From contig JAIXUD010000021.1 in assembly GCA_027483645.1 (NCBI GenBank), forward strand, positions 1-64,000: DNA of 64,000 nucleotides. Direction: 5' to 3'. The notes under the pieces were generated by a model, which was given only the letters and a program-made list of their open reading frames with translations, was not told the origin of the DNA and did not search any database. Position numbers and translations under genes: made by a program. Positions 52,999 through 61,196 of the stretch are shown in pieces. The DNA is from Sphingobacteriales bacterium. Lineage in GTDB: Bacteria > Bacteroidota > Bacteroidia > Chitinophagales > CAIOSU01. How positions within the stretch are numbered: position 1 is the first letter of the stretch; the number at the start of each line of letters is the position of its first letter.

Positions 52999-53760
52999 AT
53001 GGGGTATGCTACTAGTTTGAATCCGGAAGTTGCTGAACGGCGGTTGAAAGGCAACCAGCGCAAATCGGCCATCTTTACTACGTTATTGGCAGCGCTGCTG
53101 TTGGTTACATTACTGGTGCTGGGCTTTTATCAGCCTAACCAAGAACCTAAGCCAGAGCATAATTTTGTGGCAATTGGTACCATGGAGGCCAACCTTAACG
53201 AAGATGCTGCTTCTGCTGCGGCACCGGGAACATCTACCGCTGCAATTGCGCCTTCCGTGGGAACTCCTGTAAATAGTCAAACGGTTTCCACCGTAACCCA
53301 AACTGTGGAAGATGCTCCAACAATAGCGGCTTCTACCAGCAATACTGCAACTATTACACCACCTTTATTGCCAGGTTTTATGGGCTTCCAAAACCATACA
53401 CCAACCAATGGCAACAACACTGGTACTGATGACTTTGCAGGCAAACCAGGTGGAACAGGCATTAACCCCAATGGCGGTACGAACGACAACAGCGATGGTG
53501 TGTTGGATGGGCGTTCGCCAATATTCAAGGAAAGACCTTTGGCCAAAAACGATGTGTCGGGCACGGTGCGCGTAAAGATTACCGTAAACAGTAAAGGCAA
53601 GGTTATCAAGGCCATTTACAGCGCCGAAGGCTCCACCTCCAACGATGCTTACCTTAAGCAGCTTTCGATAGAAGCGGCCCAAAAATGGGAATGGAGCGCT
53701 GATAGCCAAAACAGGCCTGAGCAAATGGGTTTTATTGATTTTAAATATGCGGCACAGTGA
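52999..53760 (+). CDS. TonB-like energy transducer 2
   Basis: A 253-residue paralogue of the preceding TonB: N-terminal helix (about 24-43, IFTTLLAALLLVTLLVLGFY), a shorter, Thr/Asn-rich linker, and a C-terminal domain very close to that of the first (VRVKITVNSKGKVIKAIYSAEGSTSND and WEWSADSQNRPEQMGFIDF). 18 bp separate the two, so they are co-transcribed. Tandem TonBs may serve different receptors or form mixed dimers. Confidence 0.82.
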   Translation: MGYATSLNPEVAERRLKGNQRKSAIFTTLLAALLLVTLLVLGFYQPNQEPKPEHNFVAIGTMEANLNEDAASAAAPGTSTAAIAPSVGTPVNSQTVSTVTQTVEDAPTIAASTSNTATITPPLLPGFMGFQNHTPTNGNNTGTDDFAGKPGGTGINPNGGTNDNSDGVLDGRSPIFKERPLAKNDVSGTVRVKITVNSKGKVIKAIYSAEGSTSNDAYLKQLSIEAAQKWEWSADSQNRPEQMGFIDFKYAAQ

Positions 53761-53801
53761 GGTTTTTAGGGTTAGTTCTATAATATAGGCCTAACATGGC
53801 A

Positions 53802-53829
53802 CTTTGTACATTGTATATCGTACATCAAC
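53802..53829 (+). repeat. Heptad array, GTACAAT family (reverse), upstream of folC
   Basis: CTTTGTA, CATTGTA, TATCGTA, CATCAAC, followed by the -7 box. Shares CTTTGTACATTGTATATC with the array upstream of rfbC. Confidence 0.75.
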
Positions 53830-53841
53830 AGCTTGCTTTTG

Positions 53842-53849
53842 TAACTTTG
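53842..53849 (+). promoter_or_regulatory. -7 box TAACTTTG of folC
   Basis: A perfect TAnnTTTG match, 4 bases before the ATG at 53854. Confidence 0.7.
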
Positions 53850-53853
53850 CCTT

Positions 53854-55140
53854 ATGGATTATGCACAAACGGTGCAGTGGCTGTTTGCCCAACTGCCCAT
53901 GTTCCAGCGCATAGGTGCGGCTGCCTTCAAAAAAGACCTTACCAATACGCTAAAGCTTACCGCCCTAATGGGCGAGCCTCAGCGACATTTCAAGAGTGTG
54001 CATATTGCCGGCACTAATGGCAAGGGCACCACTGCCCATACTCTGGCAGCCATCTTTACTACGGCAGGCTACAAAACCGGCCTCTATATATCGCCTCATT
54101 ACAAAGATTTTAGGGAGCGCATCAAGATTGACGGGCAGTATATAAGCGAGGCAGAAGTGATAGACTTTGTAGCGAAATACCAAGAAGATTTTATAGCCAT
54201 AGAGCCCAGCTTTTTTGAAATGACGGTGGCTATGGCTTTCGATCACTTTGCCCGCCACCAAGTGGATATAGCCATTATTGAAACCGGAATGGGTGGTAGA
54301 TTTGATTCAACCAATGTCATCATCCCAGAGCTTTCCATAATTACCAATATTGGGTATGACCATACCCAATTTCTAGGCGATACCTTACCGTTGATTGCGT
54401 TTGAAAAGGCAGGCATTATTAAGCCCGGTGTACCAGCAGTAATAGGCGAAACTCATCTGGAAACCCAAGCCGTATTTACAGAGGCGGCAGTTGAACGGCA
54501 ATGCCCAATCACCTTTGCCGACCATTCGTATCAAGTTGTGCGCATCGACAGCGAGATTGGTAGCATGACGGTGGATGTATTGAAAGATGGCAAAACCTAC
54601 ATACAAAAATTGGTAACCGACCTTTATGGCAACTACCAACTAAAGAATCTTGCCACAGTGTTCGGTGCGGTGGAGCAATTACAACTACAAGGGTACAAAA
54701 TAGATGAAGTAATACTTCGTAAAGGGCTAGCTAATGTGCAGCAAATCAGCAGTTTTATGGGTAGGTGCCAAGTACTGCGGCGCAAACCACTCGTACTGGT
54801 AGATAGCGGGCATAATGAAGCAGGCTTTAAAGAAATATTCAGCCAAATAAAAGAGCTTAACTTCCCAAAAGTGCATGTGGTTATCGGCACGGTCAATGAT
54901 AAAGACCTTACTAAAATGCTGCCCTTGTTGCCGAAGGATGCCACCTACTACTTCTGCCGGCCAGACTTGCCCCGGGGCCGCAGCGCCGAAGAACTGAGAG
55001 GCGCGGCAGTAGCGTATGATTTGAATGGTGATTCGTACCCAAGCGTACAGGCTGCTTACAAAGCGGCACTGGCTGCGGCAAACCAGGATGAAATGGTGTT
55101 TGTGGGGGGAAGTGTGTTTGTGGTAGCGGAGGTGATTTGA
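53854..55140 (+). CDS. folC: Bifunctional folylpolyglutamate/dihydrofolate synthase
   Basis: A 428-residue Mur-ligase-like enzyme that adds glutamate to dihydropteroate or folates. P-loop AGTNGKGTTAHTLAAIF at about 50-66, the Omega-loop SPHYKDFRERIKIDGQ near 80, FDSTNVIIPELSIITNIGYDHTQFLG near 150-180, and DSGHNEAGF in the C-terminal domain. The link to the tonB genes is a usual Bacteroidota order. It has its own leaderless-type promoter after a heptad array. Confidence 0.9.
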   Translation: MDYAQTVQWLFAQLPMFQRIGAAAFKKDLTNTLKLTALMGEPQRHFKSVHIAGTNGKGTTAHTLAAIFTTAGYKTGLYISPHYKDFRERIKIDGQYISEAEVIDFVAKYQEDFIAIEPSFFEMTVAMAFDHFARHQVDIAIIETGMGGRFDSTNVIIPELSIITNIGYDHTQFLGDTLPLIAFEKAGIIKPGVPAVIGETHLETQAVFTEAAVERQCPITFADHSYQVVRIDSEIGSMTVDVLKDGKTYIQKLVTDLYGNYQLKNLATVFGAVEQLQLQGYKIDEVILRKGLANVQQISSFMGRCQVLRRKPLVLVDSGHNEAGFKEIFSQIKELNFPKVHVVIGTVNDKDLTKMLPLLPKDATYYFCRPDLPRGRSAEELRGAAVAYDLNGDSYPSVQAAYKAALAAANQDEMVFVGGSVFVVAEVI

Positions 55141-55178
55141 ACTGCTTGTTTGCCTAGTGCATATTTACAGGGTAACTA

Positions 55179-55691
55179 TTACGCAATCCTTCTCAAACTA
55201 TCGCCGCTTACATTGTAAGGTCCTTCAGGGTTAGTAAGATGGGCAATGCCACGGGCTGTTATTTTAATGAATACCTCATCTTTCTCCACCCTACTGATTG
55301 CTAAGCCATTGTTTTGCATATAGTGGCATATTTCAGCTGCAACGGCAACAGTTTTCGGTAGATATTTAAGGTGATTTACTACCGGATAAAAGTGCTCCGG
55401 GTCGTTTTTTAAACCGTCAAGTAACTGGTTGATCTCGTACTTCACATCTCGCGATACCAGATCAATGCCCAATATGCTAATAGAGGCTTTAAACGATTCG
55501 TAACCCTGTCCATTAAACACCCTCAAGTGGCCCGACTTCTTTAAGGCATTGCCGAACTCTATAATGCTGGCGACGGCACTAATGCCATGCTCTTCCATAA
55601 ACGGACCGATATCCCACTTTGCAGCAGGTTGCTTTTTGTAGGCTTCGTAAAGCCAAGCCAACAGGTCATATTTTATAGAGCGAACGCGCAT
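55179..55691 (-). CDS. Soluble protein of unknown function, 170 aa
   Basis: A helical protein with an alternating charged pattern, starting MRVRSIKYDLLAWLYEAYKK; no signal, no membrane segment. The shape suggests a winged-helix or DUF-type protein, but I recognise no family. I prefer ATG at 55691 to the upstream ATG at 55727 because of the basic N-terminus. It stands alone, converging with folC. Confidence 0.55.
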   Translation of the reverse strand: MRVRSIKYDLLAWLYEAYKKQPAAKWDIGPFMEEHGISAVASIIEFGNALKKSGHLRVFNGQGYESFKASISILGIDLVSRDVKYEINQLLDGLKNDPEHFYPVVNHLKYLPKTVAVAAEICHYMQNNGLAISRVEKDEVFIKITARGIAHLTNPEGPYNVSGDSLRRIA

Positions 55692-55910
55692 AATTGATGA
55701 AACAATATAAATGTACTTACTGTTCACTAAAAATGCTGGGTTTCGGTTTATCTTAACAAATGTTTAATGCAAAGTACCAATGCTCAGCAGCTGCGATAAA
55801 ACAACTTGGTAAGCAAATTATACTTGTACTACAGCTAAAAAAATAAAATTAACTTACGTGCCTTTTAATATCGCACTGTCCAGCCACTTAACACCCACCC
55901 TGCTTATCAC

Positions 55911-55985
55911 TTATTTAACAAAAATAGCGATACAGGCAGCACCTGCAATAGCCATCATCAGTACGCCATTTTTAATGGACAACAA
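55911..55985 (-). CDS. Possible 24-aa hydrophobic microprotein
   Basis: TTG at 55985 opens LSIKNGVLMMAIAGAACIAI and FVK then TAA. It starts 2 bp after the stop of the lipoprotein gene; TAACTTTG (55983-55990, overlapping that stop) is a -7 box. The remaining about 220 bp to 55691 have no other feature I recognise. Confidence 0.25.
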   Translation of the reverse strand: MLSIKNGVLMMAIAGAACIAIFVK

Positions 55986-55987
55986 AG

Positions 55988-56548
55988 TTATTGTTTAGCG
56001 GTGGAATCGGCAACAGGGGCGGCCAAGCTATCTTGTGCGGCCTGCATTTGCTGGAACTCTTCAATGATCTGCTCAGGCGTTTTGCCCAAGTTATTCAAAG
56101 AGAACTGTACATCGCGGGCAAGCTGATGCTGAGGATATTGTTGGATGAAGTATTCATAACGCTCTTTGGCTTTAGGTAGGTCTTTCAAGTCATTCTCATA
56201 GATAAACCCTTGCAAGAACACGGTTTGCGGTACTTTGGCATAATCAGGGTATTCCTTACCTACCCTATCAAATGTGCTGATTGCGGTTGGGAAATCTTGC
56301 TTGGCGCGGTACAAATCGGCCGCTTTGAACAAATATTCGGGAGAGGCGCTATCTTTAGGGAATTGCTTTACAAACTCCAGGTAAGCATCGAGCGTAATGT
56401 TTGCCAGTGAGTCGTTGAACATAAATGCGCCTTCCTTGGCATACAAATTGTCTTCAGCGGTTTTAACGGTTTGTAAGGCTTCCTCGCGGTTGGCGCCGCA
56501 AGAGGCAAACAATAATGCAGATAAAGTAAGTGCGATGATGTATTTCAT
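55988..56548 (-). CDS. Tetratricopeptide-like outer lipoprotein
   Basis: A 186-residue lipoprotein (lipobox LLFASC, Cys near residue 17). The mature part consists of TPR-like helices: SASPEYLFKAADLYRAKQDFPTAISTFDRVGKEYPDYAKVPQTVF and DLPKAKERYEYFIQQYPQH, similar to YbgF/BamD-type repeat proteins. Without BamD's full length it is likely an accessory envelope scaffold. Divergent from the metalloprotease gene. Confidence 0.72.
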   Translation of the reverse strand: MKYIIALTLSALLFASCGANREEALQTVKTAEDNLYAKEGAFMFNDSLANITLDAYLEFVKQFPKDSASPEYLFKAADLYRAKQDFPTAISTFDRVGKEYPDYAKVPQTVFLQGFIYENDLKDLPKAKERYEYFIQQYPQHQLARDVQFSLNNLGKTPEQIIEEFQQMQAAQDSLAAPVADSTAKQ

Positions 56549-56604
56549 GGTTTCGGCTCCTTTTGAAAAGCGGGATAAAATTAGTGTTATTTCCAATGAT
56601 ACGG

Positions 56605-57900
56605 ATGAAAGCTTATAAAAATCTTCTGGTAGTAGGTGTGTTTTGTTGTACACTGTTTGTAGCCTGCTCGCCAAAGGTATGGCAGGTGTTTGTTAGCGGT
56701 CCCGAGGCGGTGTACCTATCGCCAATCGACAAGGCTCCTTTAAACCCCTGCAAACAATCCATTAACTACGCCCCTAGCATTGAATACCCCAACCACACGC
56801 CCATGCGGTATGTGAGGGTGCGGTTTATGGTGGTGCAGGCCGTTAAAGACGACCCCAACACCCTGCTGCCGCATGAGGCACCCGCTTATATTAAAAGGCT
56901 GATTGAGATTGTAAACTATAAGCTCAGCATTACAGAGCAGATGAAGCTACCAATAGGCAACAATACCCCCGCAATCCCTCGCAATTATCGCTTTTTATTG
57001 TACCTAGACCCCACCGAACCCAACGACATCGGCGTGGATTATGCAGTTGACAGCAGCCTAGCCTACTTCAACCGTAGTAGTAACATTAGTGGCTCATACG
57101 ATAGGCGCGCATACGACAAGTACGCTAAATACAAAGGCCAAGTGCTTACAGTGGTGCTGCAGGAGCATCACCCAGATAGCATTACATCAAAAACCTATAA
57201 CGACAACTCCACTGGTACGGGTTTCCCTGATTGGTTTAAGATTGCAGGTGCCAAGCAAAACTATGATACCATTTGGCACGCCGACGGCACTTTTGAAACA
57301 ACCGGTTATGCCGCCGACCTGTTCGTGCACGAAACCGGCCATTCCTTCGGCCTTATGCACACATGGAGCGGCAACGATGGCTGCGACGATACCCCCAATC
57401 ACCCAAATTGTTGGGATGCCAACTCAGGCCCGTGCAAGCACGATGGCATATACAGCAACAACATGATGGACTATAACAATAACAAAAGTGCCCTTACGCC
57501 CTGCCAGCTTGGTATTGTAAACTACAACTTTAGCCGAGATGGTAGCCCCCAGCGCAAATACCTGGAACCCATGTGGTGCGAATACAAAAAAGATAGTATC
57601 ATCAACATCTACACCGACGTGGAGTGGAACGGCAGCAAAGACCTCGAAGGAGACATCATTATACAAAATGGCGGCAGGCTTACCATCCGCTGCCGGGTAT
57701 CGTTGCCCGCAGGTGCCCGCATCATCATCAAGCCCCGAGGTACCCTCGTGCTTGATGGTGCGCACCTCACCAACCTCTGCAACCAGCAATGGGAAGGCAT
57801 AGAGCAATGGGGCAACAGTAAAGAGCAGGGCAGCCTAGTGCTTTATAGTGCTTCTACCATTGATAAAGTATTACATGAAGTGGCTTTGCCTAGTAGATAA
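56605..57900 (+). CDS. Zinc metalloprotease lipoprotein (metzincin, M43-like)
   Basis: A 431-residue lipoprotein (lipobox LFVAC near residue 15-16). HETGHSFGLMHTW near residue 240 is the extended zinc motif HExxHxxGxxH of metzincins, and SNNMMDYNNN the Met-turn, both in the M43 (pappalysin/cytophagalysin-like) pattern. The C-terminal part (about 335-431) is beta-rich with Gly/Leu repeats, resembling the helical pattern of right-handed repeats. No propeptide is obvious. ATG at 56605 was chosen to give the lipoprotein signal. Confidence 0.8.
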   Translation: MKAYKNLLVVGVFCCTLFVACSPKVWQVFVSGPEAVYLSPIDKAPLNPCKQSINYAPSIEYPNHTPMRYVRVRFMVVQAVKDDPNTLLPHEAPAYIKRLIEIVNYKLSITEQMKLPIGNNTPAIPRNYRFLLYLDPTEPNDIGVDYAVDSSLAYFNRSSNISGSYDRRAYDKYAKYKGQVLTVVLQEHHPDSITSKTYNDNSTGTGFPDWFKIAGAKQNYDTIWHADGTFETTGYAADLFVHETGHSFGLMHTWSGNDGCDDTPNHPNCWDANSGPCKHDGIYSNNMMDYNNNKSALTPCQLGIVNYNFSRDGSPQRKYLEPMWCEYKKDSIINIYTDVEWNGSKDLEGDIIIQNGGRLTIRCRVSLPAGARIIIKPRGTLVLDGAHLTNLCNQQWEGIEQWGNSKEQGSLVLYSASTIDKVLHEVALPSR

Positions 57901-57929
57901 GGAGCATGAGGGCTTTGGAAGTGGGAATA

Positions 57930-58970
57930 TTATAGAAGCCCACACATTTTAAACAGCACTCTGGCACCTACGTTTGCGTCCCACTCGTCTTCGCCGGGGG
58001 ATACTTCGTTGAGGTCGAAACCGATGATTTCGCGGTCGCTTTCCATTAAGAGTTTGAATAGGTAAAAGACCTGCTCCGTTTCGAAACCACCTGATACGGG
58101 TGTGCCTGTATTTGGGCAAAGCTTTGGGTCGAGGCCATCAATGTCAAAACTGATGTAAACCTTCTTCGGCAAGCTGCTAATAATGTCGCGGCAAATACCT
58201 TCCCAATGCTCACCACGAAATTGGCGGCGCTTTATATCCCAATCATAGTACGTTTTAATCCGGCCATTGCTGCCATTGATTACATCCACCTCATCTTGGC
58301 AAATATCGCGGATGCCGACTTGTACCAGTTTTTCTATATGTGCCAGTTTCAACGCATTGAACATAATAGAGGCGTGGCTATACTCAAAGCCCTCGTAAGC
58401 ATCGCGAAGGTCGGCATGGGCATCAATTTGCAATATGCCAAAGTTGCCATGTGCCTCACCCAAAGCACGGATGTAGCCCAGCGGTGTGCTGTGGTCGCCC
58501 CCTACAAGGCCTACTTTCTTACCTTGTTTTAGCAAATCCAGCGTTTGCTCATATACCCACTGGTGCAGTTGTGCGCACACTTCGTTAATATCGTGCAAGG
58601 TGCGAAGCAGACCAGGGCTATCAATTACCTCCTTACCCATCGCTTGCTCGTGAATAAGCATTTGCGCCTCCACTTTATACTTATGGCTTATTTGCTTCCA
58701 CTGCTCACTTATCTCGGGCATGTAAAGGCCCTTCTTCCAAGTATCAGGCGAGTCGTGGTCGTACAGGTCCACTTGGTAGCTGGCTTCCATAATCGCTTCT
58801 GGGCCATCAATAGTACCACCGCCGTAGCTAGTAGTTACTTCAAAAGGTACAGGGAACAGGATGATATCAGCTTCTTCGAAAGTAAATGGTAATCCATATA
58901 TATTAAGCTCTTGCTGGCCCACGCCATTCGGGTCGAAAGAGGCTATTTTTTCCAATTTGCTCTGTAACAT
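57930..58970 (-). CDS. Ureohydrolase (arginase/agmatinase family)
   Basis: A 346-residue binuclear-manganese enzyme. Metal motifs: GLVGGDHSTPLGYIRAL, LQIDAHADLRDAYEG and ISFDIDGLDPKLCPNTGTPVSGGF, the three ureohydrolase signatures. It hydrolyses a guanidino compound (arginine, agmatine, formiminoglutamate or guanidinobutyrate); the long N-terminal part (about 110 residues) is typical for Bacteroidota members annotated as agmatinase/arginase. The ATG at 58970 was chosen over a TTG at 58976. Confidence 0.85.
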   Translation of the reverse strand: MLQSKLEKIASFDPNGVGQQELNIYGLPFTFEEADIILFPVPFEVTTSYGGGTIDGPEAIMEASYQVDLYDHDSPDTWKKGLYMPEISEQWKQISHKYKVEAQMLIHEQAMGKEVIDSPGLLRTLHDINEVCAQLHQWVYEQTLDLLKQGKKVGLVGGDHSTPLGYIRALGEAHGNFGILQIDAHADLRDAYEGFEYSHASIMFNALKLAHIEKLVQVGIRDICQDEVDVINGSNGRIKTYYDWDIKRRQFRGEHWEGICRDIISSLPKKVYISFDIDGLDPKLCPNTGTPVSGGFETEQVFYLFKLLMESDREIIGFDLNEVSPGEDEWDANVGARVLFKMCGLL

Positions 58971-58984
58971 GTTCAAGGTTTAGT

Positions 58985-59021
58985 GGCGCGAAATTAATGT
59001 TTTTTGGTCGACAGACCACAG
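58985..59021 (+). repeat. Heptad array, TGGTCGA family (reverse)
   Basis: TGGTCGA, CAGACCA, CAGTCAA, CAGTCCA, CGGTATA on the plus strand. For the ureohydrolase gene this is a 5' array and reads as the reverse complement of the 3' array at 35464. Confidence 0.7.
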
Positions 59022-59067
59022 TCAACAGTCCACGGTATATGAAGTTCTGCGAAATAAAGTAGTTGAA

Positions 59068-59550
59068 TTACTGCTCTTTCATTATGTGCAAAGTACGCGT
59101 CCGCAGTTTCTCGGCAAGCTCCAGTGCCCGTTTCACTCGGGTATCAATACGCTTGGCAGAGTTGGCGTAGTGGCAAAGGGAACGCTGCGCGCCAGTTGTA
59201 AGGCTGTAGAACACTTTGTGGGCCTCTTCATCCAAATCTAGCGCTACCTCCAGCTCCTCTGGCATATTGATGTCGGAAGGATTAGGGTCAAGGGTAATAG
59301 ATACGGTTACTGGTTTGAGGCTATCTCTAATGCCTGTATCCCTACGCAAGGGTTGGCCAAGATGCAGAAAGTACTGACCTTCGCCATTGCTGATGGCCGC
59401 TAGCTTAAAGGTGTGGCCTTTAATGTCTACTAGCAAACGCATATTGGCCTGAAGGCCAAGCTCTTTGGCGGTATCATCAGGAATAAATACCACGTGGCGT
59501 TTCATGCCCTTATCGTATATTTCTACTGGTGCGGCGAAGGTGAGGTTCAT
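59068..59550 (-). CDS. DUF1905/YdeI-OmdA-type protein
   Basis: A 160-residue protein with an N-terminal DUF1905 beta-barrel-like domain (FAAPVEIYDKGMKRHVVFIPDD... and later KLAAISNGEGQYFLHLGQPLR) and a C-terminal bacteriocin-protection (YdeI/OmdA) helical domain ending RVKRALELAEKLRTRTLHI. Members are linked to peptide-antibiotic resistance in E. coli by name only. The long upstream frame reads into GAPDH's repeat region; ATG at 59550 is the plausible start. Confidence 0.75.
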   Translation of the reverse strand: MNLTFAAPVEIYDKGMKRHVVFIPDDTAKELGLQANMRLLVDIKGHTFKLAAISNGEGQYFLHLGQPLRRDTGIRDSLKPVTVSITLDPNPSDINMPEELEVALDLDEEAHKVFYSLTTGAQRSLCHYANSAKRIDTRVKRALELAEKLRTRTLHIMKEQ

Positions 59551-59578
59551 GCTGTTAAAATACAAAATAGAATGGTGT

Positions 59579-59616
59579 GTTTTAACCGCAACGAACACAA
59601 AAAAACAAATGCAACG
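59579..59616 (+). repeat. TTCGTTGCGGTTAAA repeat (reverse)
   Basis: TTTTAACCGCAACGAACACA and a second AACGTTCGCAAAG block. Part of the repeat family at 42391 and 15408. Confidence 0.5.
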
Positions 59617-59673
59617 TTCGCAAAGTAAAACAAAAAGGGTTGACCGTAGCCAACCCTTTATATGCATGAAGCA

Positions 59674-59708
59674 AATCTTGTGTCTTGTGTCTGCTATCTT
59701 GTGTCTAG
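59674..59708 (-). repeat. Heptad array, AAGACAC family, after gap
   Basis: Sense: TAGACAC, AAGATAG, CAGACAC, AAGACAC, AAGATTT, then GCTTCATG as tail. It starts 4 bases after the TAG stop of gap. Confidence 0.75.
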
Positions 59709-59711
59709 CAA

Positions 59712-61160
59712 CTAATAGTACCTCAACCTTATCACATTGCACAAATACTTGGCCAAGCGCACCACTTGGCGGGTGTAGCCAAACTCATTGTCGTACCAAG
59801 CATATATTACCACGCTCCTATTGTCGGCAGAGCCGACGGTAGCTGGGGCATCGATAACACTGGCGTGCGGGTTGCCGATAATGTCGGTTGATACCAGTTC
59901 ATTAGAAATGGAGTAATCCAATTGCTCGCACAGTTCACCTTGCAAACTGGCTTGACGAAGGATTTCGTTTACCTCGTCTTTTGTAGCTGACGATTTCAAC
60001 TGCAAGTTTAAGATGGCTAACGATACGTTTGGGGTCGGCACGCGCACGGCATTGCCGGTAATATCCTGCGTAAGGCCCGGCAATACTTTTTTAATGGCAC
60101 TGGCGGCACCAGTTTCGGTTATTACCATGTTCATTGCTGCCGATTTGCCCCTACGGTACTTTTTGTGGTAGTTGTCCAGCAGGTTCTGGTCGTTGGTGTA
60201 GCTATGTACCGTTTCAATGTGGCCTTTCACTATGCCCAACTTGTCCTCAATCACCTTCAATACCGGTGTAATGGCATTGGTGGTGCAGCTAGCAGCGCTA
60301 TAAATCTTGTCGTTCTTCGGATCGAATTTCTCGTGGTTAACCCCATGTACTATATTCGGGATGTCGCCTTTGCCCGGTGCTGTAAGCAATACTTGGCTTA
60401 TGCCTGGGCTGTTAAGGTGTTTCTCCAAACCTGCACGATCTCGCCATACACCGGTATTATCAATCAACAAAGCATCTTCAATACCATATTGGGTAAAGTC
60501 GACAGTACCAGGGGCATTGCTATAAATCATCTTTACCACTTGCCCATTGATGATAAGGGATTCATTCTCCAAATCATCAATAATGGTACCGTGCATTTTG
60601 CCGTGGACGCTATCCTTACGTAATAAGCTAGCACGCTTTAAGATGTCCTCACCACTATTCTCACGGGTCACTATGGCTTTCAGGCGCAATTGTTCGCCCT
60701 TACCGGCCTCGGCTATCAAAATCCGAGCAGCCAAACGGCCTATACGGCCAAAGCCATACAGCACCACATCTTTTGGCTTGAGGGTAAACTCTGTATTGCC
60801 TACAATACCGGTAAGCTTATCTTTTACAAAATCGGTTTGGTTGGCGTAGTTGCCACCCTCTTTTACCCACTCAGCACCCAAACGGCCAATATCAATACGG
60901 GCTGGCGGCACTTGCAAAGAAGCAATAGTTTTCGCCAAATCGACACTAATGTCGATGCTAAGAGGCAAGTTGGTAAATTTCTGGGCGTATAAGTGGTCGT
61001 TCAATATCTCGCTCACACTGTTATCAAATATTTTCCTCCGGAAAATAATCAACTCAATAGAACGATCAAGCCATAGTTCACCTACTACTTTGGTAAGCTC
61101 AATGGCGAGCTTTTCTTGGCGGATCCAATCATTGAACTCCGACTCATATTGTTTAGCCAT
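59712..61160 (-). CDS. gap: Glyceraldehyde-3-phosphate dehydrogenase, long form
   Basis: A 482-residue GAPDH with an extra N-terminal helical region (about 1-120) before the NAD-binding domain (VLYGFGRIGRLAARIL). The catalytic cysteine is in SAASCTTNAITP near residue 291; TGAASAIKKVLPGL and WYDNEFGYTRQVV are family signatures. It converts glyceraldehyde 3-phosphate to 1,3-bisphosphoglycerate with NAD. The long form is common in Bacteroidota alongside a normal 335-aa GAPDH; what the extension does is unknown. Its -7 box overlaps the stop codon of sigA. Confidence 0.88.
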   Translation of the reverse strand: MAKQYESEFNDWIRQEKLAIELTKVVGELWLDRSIELIIFRRKIFDNSVSEILNDHLYAQKFTNLPLSIDISVDLAKTIASLQVPPARIDIGRLGAEWVKEGGNYANQTDFVKDKLTGIVGNTEFTLKPKDVVLYGFGRIGRLAARILIAEAGKGEQLRLKAIVTRENSGEDILKRASLLRKDSVHGKMHGTIIDDLENESLIINGQVVKMIYSNAPGTVDFTQYGIEDALLIDNTGVWRDRAGLEKHLNSPGISQVLLTAPGKGDIPNIVHGVNHEKFDPKNDKIYSAASCTTNAITPVLKVIEDKLGIVKGHIETVHSYTNDQNLLDNYHKKYRRGKSAAMNMVITETGAASAIKKVLPGLTQDITGNAVRVPTPNVSLAILNLQLKSSATKDEVNEILRQASLQGELCEQLDYSISNELVSTDIIGNPHASVIDAPATVGSADNRSVVIYAWYDNEFGYTRQVVRLAKYLCNVIRLRYY

Positions 61161-61188
61161 AAAACGTTGTCCGATTTAATATCGGCTG

Positions 61189-61196
61189 CAAAGTTA
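61189..61196 (-). promoter_or_regulatory. -7 box TAACTTTG of gap, overlapping the sigA stop codon
   Basis: A perfect TAnnTTTG match 28 bases before the gap ATG. The TAA of this box is also the stop codon of sigA (61194-61196). Confidence 0.65.
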
